Shown here one piece after another: positions 48,021 to 56,582 of a DNA stretch of 56,582 nt. The stretch's first letter is position 1, and each line of letters opens with the position of its first letter. The notes under the pieces were generated by a model. The model worked only from the letters and a program-made list of their open reading frames with translations. It searched no databases and had not been told where the DNA came from. Source of the DNA: Desulfogranum japonicum DSM 18378 (lineage in GTDB: Bacteria > Desulfobacterota > Desulfobulbia > Desulfobulbales > Desulfobulbaceae); the NCBI RefSeq assembly GCF_000429945.1, contig NZ_AUCV01000041.1, positions 1 to 56,582 of the forward strand. The letters are read 5' to 3'. The translations under genes and the position numbers were made by a program.

Positions 48021-50252
48021 ATGATAAACCTTAAAGTAGTATTAACCGGTCAGCGACTACCCGCTTTGGTTGCTGCAGCATCTTTTTTTGTACTTGTCTC
48101 GACAGTTTTTCTGTTTTGGGTACGGGGGCAGATCAACCAGTATATCTACAATACCATCGACAGACAGCTCCTTATTGCCGCCGAAAGTATCAGCCTCATA
48201 CTGCCCCATGACTATCACATGCGGGCAAAAACACCTGATGCCATCTCTCTTACCGAATACCGGTCGATAGAGACAAAACTGACGCAATTGGCACAGGTAT
48301 CTGGGGCCAAATATATCTGGACAGACATTCTTATTAACGACACGGTGTACCTCACAGCATGCAACAAAACCTCTGGCCCAAATCATCCAGATGCAAAAAT
48401 TCATTATTTCATGCCCTATAAAAACGGCGTTTCAGAGGCTCAGATGGAAGCCTTTACAGGCGATGTCCCCGTCTATGCCACTTTTAAAGACATCTGGGGG
48501 ATGTTTCGGGCTATTTTCATTCCCATCAGCAATCCAGACGGCTCCAAGTACCTGGCTTGTGCTGAATTCACTGTTGATTATGTTGAAATGGTGATTGAGA
48601 GAAGCAACCTGTTTTTCCTGATCGGCTTTCTGGCCTTTCTGACTGGAATTTTTCCGTTCTGTTTTCTCTATATTACGGAATCAAGAAATAACAGTAGGTT
48701 ACTCGAACTCAAGAATTCCCAATTACGGCACAGCAAAGAAAATCTGAAGGCAACTCTTCAATCCATAGGAGATGGTGTTATCGTTACCGATGAACGCGGG
48801 ATAGTCCGCGACATGAATCCTATGGCAGAAAAACTCTCCGGGTGGCAGCTTGCAGATGCCGTTGGCCAAATGCATGACACTGTTTTTCAGTTTGTATCAA
48901 CCGAAAAGCAGATTGAAATACCGAACCAGATCGATACAGTACTCTTCTCAGGAAAAATAGTTGCAGAAGACAGGGATATCAGCCTGGTCACCAAGGATAA
49001 GCAACAGATCGAGGTTATTACCAATGCCGCCCCAATCAGGGGTGAAGAAGCAGAAAGTGTTATCGGTGTTATTCTGGTTATACGAGATGTAACAGAACGT
49101 AACCAGATGGAAGAGAAGATGAATGCGAGTCGTAAAATGGAAGCCATCGGCCTGCTCGCAGGCGGCATTGCCCACGACTTTAATAATATGCTGGGAGGGA
49201 TTATAGGAGCCACGGAATTGCTGGAGCAGCACCTGCCAGATAACACCAATGCAAAAAAAATGCATCGGGTCATCCTCGACTCAGCCATTCGGGCAGCAGA
49301 CCTCACCAGGAAACTACTCGCCTTTTCACGTCAATCGGCGAAAGTCTCAACAACCATCAGCCTGCATGACATTATACAAGAGACTGTAATTCTGTTAAAG
49401 AGCAGTATTGACAGACGGATAACAATTGAAACCCACCTTGACGCAGCACACAATAACCTTGTCGGCGACCCCTCACTTTTACAGAACTCCTTTTTGAATC
49501 TCTGCATTAACGCATCACATGCAATGCCAAAAGGAGGCTTGCTCAATATCAGCACCAAGGAAATTCTGCTCGACACATTTTACTGCGAATCGACAACCTT
49601 TGATCTTGCACCAGGAAGATTTATCGAGTTGGAGGTCAGTGACAACGGTTGCGGTATTTCCCGTGAAAACCTGAACCGGATATTTGATCCTTTTTTTACA
49701 ACAAAAAAACAAGGTGAAGGAACCGGCCTTGGCCTTGCTTCTGTATACGGAACCGTAAAACAACACGGGGGCGCTATTTCAGTGCATAGTACAGTGGGGC
49801 AAGGAACCTCTTTCAGGCTTCTTTTTCCGCTAACGGAAGATGAGACTGTCAGACCGGTTACGATAAACATTCAATTCGGTAGCGGCTGTGTCCTGGTTGT
49901 TGATGATGAGGTTATCATGCGCGACACCGCCAGGTCTATTCTGGAAAAACTCGGCTACAAGGTGCTAATGGCTGAAAATGGACAAAAAGCTATGGAAATA
50001 TTTGCCGTTGAACATGCAAATATCGATGCGGTACTGCTTGATATGGTTATGCCGGTTATGAATGGCCGCGATTGCTTTAAACATTTGAGACGCATTGATC
50101 CGGATGTAAAGGTGATATTGTCCTCAGGTTTTTCAAGGGAAGAGGACTTTCTGGAGATGAAGCTCACCGGGCTTGCAGGATTTATTAAAAAGCCCTATTT
50201 AATGGTGGAACTCAGCCAGGTTGTTCATCAAGCTTTGCATCAAATAACCTGA
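48021..50252 (+). CDS. Hybrid sensor histidine kinase with C-terminal receiver
   Basis: A 743-residue membrane-bound hybrid kinase. Helix 1 is at about 14-34 and helix 2 at about 195-215, with a periplasmic sensor between them that I cannot name. A PAS domain follows at about 245-365 (SIGDGVIVTDERGIVRDMNP). The phosphoacceptor region is GGIAHDFNNMLGG (about 381-393), and the HATPase has DNGCGISRENLNRIFDPFFTT and GTGLGLASVYG. A receiver domain ends the protein with VVDDEVIMRD and the phosphorylated aspartate in AVLLDMVMPVMNG (about 675). It is an orphan: no response regulator is adjacent. The ATG at 48021 has no strong ribosome site. Output is unknown. Confidence 0.9.
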   Translation: MINLKVVLTGQRLPALVAAASFFVLVSTVFLFWVRGQINQYIYNTIDRQLLIAAESISLILPHDYHMRAKTPDAISLTEYRSIETKLTQLAQVSGAKYIWTDILINDTVYLTACNKTSGPNHPDAKIHYFMPYKNGVSEAQMEAFTGDVPVYATFKDIWGMFRAIFIPISNPDGSKYLACAEFTVDYVEMVIERSNLFFLIGFLAFLTGIFPFCFLYITESRNNSRLLELKNSQLRHSKENLKATLQSIGDGVIVTDERGIVRDMNPMAEKLSGWQLADAVGQMHDTVFQFVSTEKQIEIPNQIDTVLFSGKIVAEDRDISLVTKDKQQIEVITNAAPIRGEEAESVIGVILVIRDVTERNQMEEKMNASRKMEAIGLLAGGIAHDFNNMLGGIIGATELLEQHLPDNTNAKKMHRVILDSAIRAADLTRKLLAFSRQSAKVSTTISLHDIIQETVILLKSSIDRRITIETHLDAAHNNLVGDPSLLQNSFLNLCINASHAMPKGGLLNISTKEILLDTFYCESTTFDLAPGRFIELEVSDNGCGISRENLNRIFDPFFTTKKQGEGTGLGLASVYGTVKQHGGAISVHSTVGQGTSFRLLFPLTEDETVRPVTINIQFGSGCVLVVDDEVIMRDTARSILEKLGYKVLMAENGQKAMEIFAVEHANIDAVLLDMVMPVMNGRDCFKHLRRIDPDVKVILSSGFSREEDFLEMKLTGLAGFIKKPYLMVELSQVVHQALHQIT

Positions 50253-50540
50253 TTCAGAGCTGACATGTTGCAAACAAACCAAAATACTCGAGGTACGGCT
50301 AAGCACCAAAAAATTGTCCGCTTTCGCCAGGAATAGAGAAAAATATGTAACATTGCATTTTCTTTTGTAGAAACAATAACTTTTATCAGGTAAGATTTAC
50401 CGTGCTGATACGCTACCGCGACATCAACTATTACAATGCTGTCAGGGAGCTATCCGGGAATGTCCTTTCTCCGCAGCTCGGTGTTATGTTAGAATAACAA
50501 TGCTCGCAGTATTTCGAATATGATTGTGCGTCTTTGTCTC

Positions 50541-50702
50541 AGGGTCACGGAAAAAATAATTATCCAATCTTGCTTGTCTCTCAACTCGGCAACGTCGTCG
50601 CGCCAATGGCTCAATACGGCCAGTATGGAAAGATTGAGGCGACGACGTTACCAAACCGATATCCTACGCAATTTTTGGATAGTTAGTATTTTCCGCGACC
50701 CT
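50541..50702. repeat. Family-1 MITE-like repeat, copy D
   Basis: 162 bp, from AGGGTCACGG to CGCGACCCT, same orientation as copies B and C. The inner stem is partly decayed: the distal segment (CGCCAATGGC versus AAAGATTGAGGCG) has lost pairing, while the proximal AACGTCGTCG arm still pairs. It lies 118 bp before the superoxide reductase start. The 288 bp before it hold no gene. Confidence 0.85.
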
Positions 50703-50819
50703 TCAATTCCTTGACCGGAGAAAAATCTTATTCTCGGCTAACCTATCAGTTCAACATATCCAGCAGACAGCGATTTCATGCTGTTAATTTCCGTTAACAC
50801 TTCAAAGAGAGGTCCAGCC

Positions 50820-51224
50820 ATGCAAGATCGACGAAATTTTCTAAAAACAGCTGCAGCAGTCTCCTTGGTAACTATTGCGGGATCTTCCGCTTCTTTTGCC
50901 AGTGAAAATGGGAAGTACACCAACATTATCTTCACCGAAAAGAATACAGGGAAATGGGCTGGCAAAGAAAAGTCTCATGTCCCTCAGGTTACAGTGACTG
51001 GCAATAAGGTTACAGTGGTAACCCCGCATCCGATGTCCAAGGCGCATTTCATTGTAAGACATACACTTGTACTCGAAGATGGAACTTTCGTGGGTGCAAA
51101 GACCTTTAGCGCCGATGATAAGCCTGAATCAAACTATGAACTGCCTATGGATTACAAGGGTAAAATCATTGTCACCAGCTTTTGCAATCTCCACGATTTG
51201 TGGATTGCCGAGACTATGATCTAA
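50820..51224 (+). CDS. Tat-exported superoxide reductase (neelaredoxin type)
   Basis: A 134-residue superoxide reductase-like protein that reduces superoxide to hydrogen peroxide at a mononuclear iron. A twin-arginine-type signal is seen (DRRNFLKTAAAVSLV, cleavage near SFA-SE). The iron ligands are visible: the lysine and first histidine in KEKSHVPQV, two histidines in HPMSKAH with a further one in VRHTL, and the C-terminal SFCNLHDLW with the cysteine and last histidine. There is no N-terminal desulforedoxin domain, so it is the short class. I chose the ATG at 50820, after GAGAGGTCC. Export across the membrane is inferred from the signal and is unusual compared with the mostly cytoplasmic enzymes. 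It is flanked by family-1 repeats on both sides. Confidence 0.88.
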   Translation: MQDRRNFLKTAAAVSLVTIAGSSASFASENGKYTNIIFTEKNTGKWAGKEKSHVPQVTVTGNKVTVVTPHPMSKAHFIVRHTLVLEDGTFVGAKTFSADDKPESNYELPMDYKGKIIVTSFCNLHDLWIAETMI

Positions 51225-51304
51225 GCAAATTACCGGGAGGCTGTCCAGAAATGGATTTTTTATCCCGTAACTGTTTTATCTTCAAAATGTAACACTCGGA
51301 GACG

Positions 51305-51465
51305 AGGGTCTCGGAAAACAATAACTATCCAAAGATTACGTAGGATACCGGCTCATTTTCCAGACTGCTTCAATGATTCCCTGCCCGTATTGGTCCCATT
51401 GAAACAGTTATGAGAACGAGTTGAGAAACCAGCGAGATTGGATAATGTCTTTTTTCCGCGGCCCT
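51305..51465. repeat. Family-1 MITE-like repeat, copy E (divergent stem)
   Basis: 161 bp with the orientation of copy A. Its ends match the family (AGGGTCTCGG; GATTGGATAATG then TTTTCCGCGGCCCT). The central hairpin is a different sequence from the other four: the arms near 51349-51374 and 51397-51420 pair in about 18 of 24 positions, including CTGCTTCAATG with CATTGAAACAG. So the hairpin is kept while its sequence has changed. Confidence 0.8.
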
Positions 51466-51471
51466 CAACAT

Positions 51472-51528
51472 AGACTCCGATATCATCTCTGTGCCTGTGG
51501 CAAATGTATGGCATCTGCCTCGGAGTCT
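51472..51528. repeat. Inverted repeat after copy E
   Basis: AGACTCCGA (51472-51480) and TCGGAGTCT (51520-51528) are perfect 9-bp arms around a 39-nt loop. It lies 6 bp past repeat copy E. The rest of the gap to 51797 shows only the start-proximal ribosome site of the GH13 gene. Role unknown. Confidence 0.4.
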
Positions 51529-51797
51529 TCTCCTCCCTGCTCTTAAACCACAATCTTCGTTTACGGATAGAGAATATACAGTGAAAAGCAAATAGATAAG
51601 GTCTCATTCTAAAACGGTAGCGAGCCATACTCTGAACCGTTTGCTGTGTCTCGGTACCAATGGTTCAGGATAATACTGAAAAGCAGTAGATACAACAGTT
51701 GGTGACATCGCGTTTGTGGTAGCGGTACGCGATATATACAACCGGCCAAGGCCAAACGATCATCCCGAGGTAAAACTTGCCTTAAGGAGGTGTCCCA

Positions 51798-54700
51798 ATG
51801 AACAGGTTTCATGTGCTTACCCCAAAAGAAGACAGCCTGCTGTGGGTCTGGCGCGATGCGCAGCCGAATAACAGCTCACAACTTTCCTATGCGGCCCGGG
51901 ACAAAGGACGCGACGCAGACGAATGCCGACTATTTGAGGCGCAGCTTGATCACCAGATCCAGGAGCCAGGCCACATTCAGCTCCACACCCGGGAATGGAC
52001 CTGGAAGGACTGCGCTAAATCTCTCCCGCGTACGGATCAGCACCGTTTTCCAGATGACCTTTGGATGTCGGAGGGAGCGACACGGGTTGTGACGAAAAAT
52101 CCGTTTGCAACAGCAAAAGAGAGCGTTCGCATCCATCTTATAACAGCGAAGAAGTACCGGGAAGGCAGAATTTTTATCTGGAGTCCTGGTAGCGCAGGGC
52201 GGTTGCTCTCCTCTGAGGCAAGCGACGAATATGGCCCGATTTTCGACATTTCGTTAACTGAAACGGAAAGGCACTGGTTCCTCTTTAAATTTGTAAGCAG
52301 GGCTGGCGTCTATGAACCAGACTATGCCAACCGTCTATGGGTTGCTCAGGATGGAGAAGAGATTTGGGTGCACAGCCAGGCTCCGGCAATCAGCACTGAA
52401 CAGCCTGTAAGGAAGCCACTTACCATACATGCCTTTCAGCCCGGCCCCCCTGCAACCCCTCTCCTGCACCTCTGGCAGGAAGATTCGGATTTCGTTTTGG
52501 ATGTCTCTGGCACTCCGGATTCTGATGGATGGATGCAGTTTGAATATCCGGTTTATACCGGACGCACATACCGGTTTATGCTACACGATCCCAACCAAGA
52601 GAAAGCTTGGGAGAGTGGTGAGGCGAAACGTAATGTTCATTTGTCCGATGATGGTGTGGCATGGACATATGATGGTGATGGCACCAGGCGCAAGCTCGGC
52701 AAAAAAGGAGTCTGGACCTTGGAGGGTGACCACGAACTGTTCGGCCATCAGCCACATGCGGAGAAAGAGGTTTGTCTTGAGATCGCGGCATGTCCCCCCA
52801 ATTGCGATCTGCAAGCACCTCTGCTTCTTGATGTGTGGGTTAACCGATCCAGAGCACTACTCTATACGGGTCTGGCTGCCGATGAAGACGGGTGCTACCG
52901 ATTCAAAACCTACCCCGAGGTCGTGACCTCGTTTCATTTCCGTTCGAGTGACTCAGCCGAATTCCTGGAACGCCACTTTCTCAAGGTTTCGAACGGTGAA
53001 GACTTAACACATCGTTACATTGTGCTGAATCGTGCAGACACCCTTCCTGCAAAGCCTCTGGATGACCTTTTTAGTAATCCTCCCTTTCCCATTGAGCGAC
53101 CAGGTGCATGGATCGCGGACGGTCAGGTTCGGTTTGCAGTGCACTGCCCCACAGCCGCAGCGGTAGAGGTGGTAGGTGACTGGACAGACTGGGAAGCCTC
53201 CCCCCTGCCCATGCGCTCGACGGAGGATGGAACCTATTGGTGGGCCCACATTTCGGTCGCAAAACTTACTGCCGCACGCGGAGGCTCGCTCCATGGTGCA
53301 TTGTATAAATTCCGACTTAATCAGGTACGCCTGGTGCAAGATCCGGCGGCGGACTGGGTGGAAAATTCGGCTCCGGAACGTGCCTCAAAACTTGTTGATC
53401 ATCAGAATTTCCCCTGGTCTTCCAATGGTTGGCAGCGACCTGGATGGCAATACCTCAACATCTACCAGCTTCACCCATCGATGTTCAGCAAACGTGCCGG
53501 TCACAGCGGACTCAATGCCGTGACACACGAGATGACTGCCCCTGAGGGTTACCTTCGCAAGGTAAACGCCACAGCGATATTGTTAATGCCCACCTGTGAG
53601 TTTTCAGGGGATCACGGCTGGGGCTATAATCCTTCGTTCTTCTACTCGGTCGAGTCTGCCTACGGAGGCCCTGATGCTCTCAAACGCCTGGTCGATGCCT
53701 GTCACCAGAATGGAAAGGCCGTACTGCTGGATGTCGTCTTTAATCACGCCAGTACTTCAGACAATGTTCTGTGGAGCGTTGCCCGCGATAGCTTTTTTGA
53801 TGGCGACACGGAATGGGGAGCAATGATCAACTTCGACCATCCCCAGGTAATGCATTTCTTCGAACGTAACCTTGTCCATTTCATGCAAAATTACAAGATC
53901 GACGGTTTCCGATTCGACTTCACACGGGTCATTCGTTTCGGCGATCAGTGGACCGCCCATGTAAGGCAGCCGGGTTCCGGTGGCGGTTGGAAATTCATGC
54001 AACGACTCCGTAAAGCGGTTCATAAGATAGACGGACGTTGTTTGCTGATGGCAGAAAACTTGCCTAACGATTGGGATCTCACCCATTCCTGGGGTCCCAT
54101 GGACACACAATGGTGTGACGAATTCCATGATCGTCTGGTCGATGCTGTCCGGGGCTGGGACGTGATGGGTAATTTAGCCGATGCTCTTAAGATAACGCAG
54201 GCATCCGACACCCGCTGGCATGAGTCGACAAACTATGCCGAAAGTCACGATGAGGTGGGCAACGAACCAAATCGAATTAGTGCTGTGGCCGGACCAGGTC
54301 AAGGCCTGCGCCGGAGCAAGGTGGCCAGTGCAGCAACGCTCCTTGCCCGTGGTATCCCCCTGTCCTTTATGGGTGCCGAGACGGGCGAATGGCGACAGTT
54401 CCCCAAAGGGGGCGACCAAGCTCTTGATCTGGACTATTACGAACATGACACCGCAGCCTGCTGTTTACGAAACTGGTGGAATCGTCTCTCTGAGATTCGC
54501 CGCGGCAATCCGCGGCTTGAAGGCCCCTCGCCGCTTCGGGTAACCTTCGCACAGGATCGGATGCTGGCCTTCACCCGTGGGGAAGCCAATGATCTCTTCG
54601 TGCTCCTGAACTTCGGTAATTGGTCCGGGTGGCGCTCGCTTGCGGAGCTTAATCTGCCTGAAGGCGAATACAAGGAACTTGTGAACTCGACCTGGGGAGC

Positions 54701-54821
54701 CTATCGAATCAGTTGCGAAGGGGAAGACGAGGACTCCAATGGCGGCTGGGATGCCCGCCTTCACCGAGGCAATTCGTTGCATATCCCTGATTACGGAGCT
54801 GTAATACTGGAGAAACGTTGA
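51798..54821 (+). CDS. GH13 alpha-glucan-active enzyme (branching-enzyme-like)
   Basis: A 1007-residue glycoside hydrolase family 13 protein without signal peptide, so cytoplasmic. The first 430 residues hold three beta-rich modules, each opening with a similar strand (SLLWVWRDAQ, PLLHLWQED, PLLLDVWVNRS). A starch-binding-like E-set domain follows at about 445-530 (AAAVEVVGDWTDWEASPLPM). The TIM barrel has VLLDVVFNHAS, the nucleophile D707 in GFRFDF, the acid/base E753 in LMAENLP, and D818 in ESHDE. An all-beta C-terminal domain ends it. The layout resembles GlgB-type branching enzymes or amylases, but the N-terminal repeats are unusual. The ATG at 51798 follows AAGGAGGTG. Codon use looks more GC-rich than in its neighbours. 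Likely role: glycogen metabolism. Confidence 0.88.
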   Translation: MNRFHVLTPKEDSLLWVWRDAQPNNSSQLSYAARDKGRDADECRLFEAQLDHQIQEPGHIQLHTREWTWKDCAKSLPRTDQHRFPDDLWMSEGATRVVTKNPFATAKESVRIHLITAKKYREGRIFIWSPGSAGRLLSSEASDEYGPIFDISLTETERHWFLFKFVSRAGVYEPDYANRLWVAQDGEEIWVHSQAPAISTEQPVRKPLTIHAFQPGPPATPLLHLWQEDSDFVLDVSGTPDSDGWMQFEYPVYTGRTYRFMLHDPNQEKAWESGEAKRNVHLSDDGVAWTYDGDGTRRKLGKKGVWTLEGDHELFGHQPHAEKEVCLEIAACPPNCDLQAPLLLDVWVNRSRALLYTGLAADEDGCYRFKTYPEVVTSFHFRSSDSAEFLERHFLKVSNGEDLTHRYIVLNRADTLPAKPLDDLFSNPPFPIERPGAWIADGQVRFAVHCPTAAAVEVVGDWTDWEASPLPMRSTEDGTYWWAHISVAKLTAARGGSLHGALYKFRLNQVRLVQDPAADWVENSAPERASKLVDHQNFPWSSNGWQRPGWQYLNIYQLHPSMFSKRAGHSGLNAVTHEMTAPEGYLRKVNATAILLMPTCEFSGDHGWGYNPSFFYSVESAYGGPDALKRLVDACHQNGKAVLLDVVFNHASTSDNVLWSVARDSFFDGDTEWGAMINFDHPQVMHFFERNLVHFMQNYKIDGFRFDFTRVIRFGDQWTAHVRQPGSGGGWKFMQRLRKAVHKIDGRCLLMAENLPNDWDLTHSWGPMDTQWCDEFHDRLVDAVRGWDVMGNLADALKITQASDTRWHESTNYAESHDEVGNEPNRISAVAGPGQGLRRSKVASAATLLARGIPLSFMGAETGEWRQFPKGGDQALDLDYYEHDTAACCLRNWWNRLSEIRRGNPRLEGPSPLRVTFAQDRMLAFTRGEANDLFVLLNFGNWSGWRSLAELNLPEGEYKELVNSTWGAYRISCEGEDEDSNGGWDARLHRGNSLHIPDYGAVILEKR

Positions 54822-54892
54822 ACGGATAGCCTTACTGCTAGCGGAAAGGATGAGTTCCGAAAAAGGAAACTTGGTGTCAGCCTTTAAGCCTG

Positions 54893-54936
54893 ACCTATGT
54901 CTGCCTTGCCACTGCCCGGCAAAGGCGGACATAGGT
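54893..54936 (+). terminator. Terminator of the GH13 gene
   Basis: ACCTATGTCTGCCTTGCC (54893-54910) pairs with 54918-54936 with one mismatch and one bulge over a 7-nt loop, and ATATTTATTTG follows. It lies 72 bp past the stop codon. Confidence 0.7.
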
Positions 54937-55135
54937 ATATTTATTTGAGTCAGGGTATTGGCCATTTCAGCTTCGATCTTCCAGACTTGACCAATACCCA
55001 GTATCAGCGGCACAACCGGTGCCTGTCCATAAACGAGGATTTTCATTCGAGAGTTGGGGTGCGAAGAGTCTGATAAACCATATATCGACCGGTACCAGCC
55101 CCTCTGCATACAACAACTTAAACCAACAATCTCAT

Positions 55136-56044
55136 ATGATCTATGACATAATCGGTGATGTTCACGGCCAGGCAGATAAACTGGAAAATCTCTTTGACCT
55201 TCTCGGCTATACAATGCAAAATGGTCTATATTACCAGGCAGACCACACACCGATTTTCGTCGGTGACCTCATAGACCGCGGCCCGCAACAAAAACGGGTA
55301 CTGGATATTGTCAGGCCTATGGTGACTGAAGGCATTGCACAGACTGTCATGGGTAACCATGAATATAATGCTATCTGTTATCACATCAGAAAATCGAACT
55401 CCAGCAATGGCGAATGGCTTCGACCGCACACTGAGGCAAATACCACTCAACACCAGGTATTTCTGAAAGATTTCCCTCTTGATACAGAGCATACTGTTAA
55501 TACCATTGAATGGTTTACAACACTTCCGCTCTACCTTGATTTAGGTAATTTCCGCGTAATTCATGCGTGTTGGGATCAGCAAACCATCATAAAAGCGCGG
55601 CAGATAGGATGTATCAATGAAAATAACCGGCTCAACCATGAGCAACTAGAGCTCAGTGCTACCAAAGGAACTGAACAATTTTTCATCATAGAACGACTCC
55701 TTAAGGGACCGGAACTTTCAGGCGTTGAGCCATTCCTGGATAAGGATGGTATTGTACGTCATGAGGTGAGAACCCGCTGGTGGGGAGACATCAGCGTCGA
55801 TTCAACATATCGAGACCTCGCCTTCTGGTATGATTCTGATAAAGTGAGTATCCCGGATATATTAGTAGATAACCACAGGCGACTTCCCAGATACACTGAT
55901 AATCTTCCGGCTGTGTTCTTCGGGCATTACTGGCTGAATACAGGAGTTATACAAGTGCAGCAATCCAATGTGGCATGTCTTGACTATTCAGCAGGTAAAG
56001 CAGGGCCCTCGTGGCGTACCGATTTGATACAACTCAAGCGATGA
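55136..56044 (+). CDS. Calcineurin-like metallophosphoesterase
   Basis: A 302-residue phosphoesterase of the ApaH/PrpE/serine-threonine phosphatase group. The metal motifs are GDVHGQ (residues 7-12), GDLIDRGP (about 42-49) and GNHE (about 74-77), with later histidines in VIHACWDQ and FFGHYW. The ATG at 55136 begins right at the first strand (MIYDIIGDVHG); a longer frame from 55019 has no ribosome site and is not conserved in character. The ribosome site at 55136 is weak too. Substrate may be a dinucleotide polyphosphate or a phosphoprotein. It stands alone after the GH13 terminator. Confidence 0.82.
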   Translation: MIYDIIGDVHGQADKLENLFDLLGYTMQNGLYYQADHTPIFVGDLIDRGPQQKRVLDIVRPMVTEGIAQTVMGNHEYNAICYHIRKSNSSNGEWLRPHTEANTTQHQVFLKDFPLDTEHTVNTIEWFTTLPLYLDLGNFRVIHACWDQQTIIKARQIGCINENNRLNHEQLELSATKGTEQFFIIERLLKGPELSGVEPFLDKDGIVRHEVRTRWWGDISVDSTYRDLAFWYDSDKVSIPDILVDNHRRLPRYTDNLPAVFFGHYWLNTGVIQVQQSNVACLDYSAGKAGPSWRTDLIQLKR

Positions 56045-56582
56045 GCACGTTACTTAGTACCAATTTTTACAGTTCATACTGACAGACTGATCGTTTGAAA
56101 TACTTTCAAAATAGATTTCTTCTTATATGATAAAAAATATCCATTCTCAAAATATACCAAAAAGAAATTAACCTTTTCCGGTGGATATTCCGCATCTGGA
56201 GGCCAGATGCATGACAGCCTATTCAATCTTTTCGCTTTAGTTGGCTCTCTATATCGTGTGGTGTATCTGCTAATGTCATTTTCCACACCTCCTTATAAAA
56301 GGAGACAATATTACACAATTTATATGAAACTACCTTCTGCCCCGGACTCGAGGTAGGTTAACATCGTCTTGATTACAGGTCACAATTCTGGTTTCCTTGG
56401 TCCTTATTACTCTGATTGTCGTGGCTGGACGCTGGGGGTACTTTCAGTTTTATATCCGTAGTCTCTTTCGAGCTGACAATTCGTTGTGCCGGTGTCCAGC
56501 CGGTCATGTTAGATCCCGCGCTCTATCGCTTCAGTTCAGTTTTCGACCTCATCGTGACAATCAGAAAAGATAATGACTCTAT
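56045..56582. other. 3' window edge, no confirmed gene
   Basis: No confident gene. On the minus strand AAGGAGG at about 56290-56296 sits before two short frames. One is an 18-codon ATG frame starting at 56279. The other is a 70-codon GTG frame (56074-56286) with a plausible segment (WPPDAEYPPEKVNFFLVYF). They may be one short gene broken by a frameshift. Confidence 0.3.

Noticed and set aside
1367-51465. CRISPR-like repeats
   Set aside because: Repeats are dispersed singly over 50 kb, are about 162 bp long with internal hairpins, and there are no regular spacers or cas genes.

Overview
The window looks like chromosomal DNA of a strictly or mainly anaerobic Gram-negative bacterium, most likely a marine sulfate-reducer relative (Desulfobacterota, Desulfobulbales-like). 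This is inferred from the gene mix: an electron-bifurcating-type flavin/iron-sulfur complex, a superoxide reductase, a C_GCAxxG_C_C redox protein, a TRAP-linked GlcD/GlcF oxidase, and heavy use of sigma-54 activators. No rRNA, tRNA, CRISPR array, phage gene or transposase was recognised. Taxonomy is an inference from gene content only.

Layout. (1) 402-1304: NAD kinase. (2) 1864-9854, minus strand: an operon of aldehyde dehydrogenase, NuoE-like, NuoF-like, a NuoG-like/NfnA fusion and an NfnB-like subunit, with a divergent AcoR-like sigma-54 activator (10189-12192) and a candidate -24/-12 promoter between them. (3) 12898-18309: one exported 1803-residue orphan protein with N-terminal TPRs. (4) 18512-19788: a YjjP/YjjB-type (ThrE-like) exporter pair. 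(5) 20112-21745: a poorly coding stretch with one small unknown gene, then a C_GCAxxG_C_C protein. (6) 21966-28231, minus strand: DctP-DctQ-DctM TRAP transporter, GlcD, GlcF and an XRE-cupin regulator, which looks like a 2-hydroxy-acid uptake and oxidation operon. (7) 29304-44455: a probable GABA or related omega-amino-acid module. It holds a GabT-like aminotransferase, a PAS/sigma-54 activator, a dCache histidine kinase with a sigma-54 response regulator, a LivJHMGF-type ABC importer and a semialdehyde-type dehydrogenase. At least three good sigma-54 promoter matches and two sets of operator-like repeats sit in its intergenic regions. (8) 44805-47295, minus strand: CpsB-like PHP phosphatase plus an ABC-2 exporter. 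(9) 48021-56044: hybrid histidine kinase, Tat-exported superoxide reductase, a 1007-residue GH13 enzyme and a metallophosphoesterase.

How the parts fit. The NuoEF/NuoG-NfnA/NfnB set has parts for NADH (NuoF-like), NADPH (NfnB-like) and ferredoxin or many FeS clusters but no H-cluster. It is best read as a bifurcating transhydrogenase-like complex co-expressed with an acetaldehyde-type dehydrogenase. The GABA module would import an amino acid, transaminate it and oxidise the semialdehyde, with two separate sigma-54 activators controlling the two halves.

Superimposed on this are short non-coding repeats. Family 1 has five ~162-bp copies with terminal inverted repeats and a long internal hairpin. 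Families 2 and 3 have five ~110-147-bp copies sharing GTAACT...AGTTAC-type ends. All lie between genes and look like MITEs without a local transposase. One family-1 copy keeps the hairpin with a different stem sequence. The most novel protein in the window is the 1803-residue exported orphan; the most novel system-level item is the four-subunit Nuo/Nfn chimera operon.
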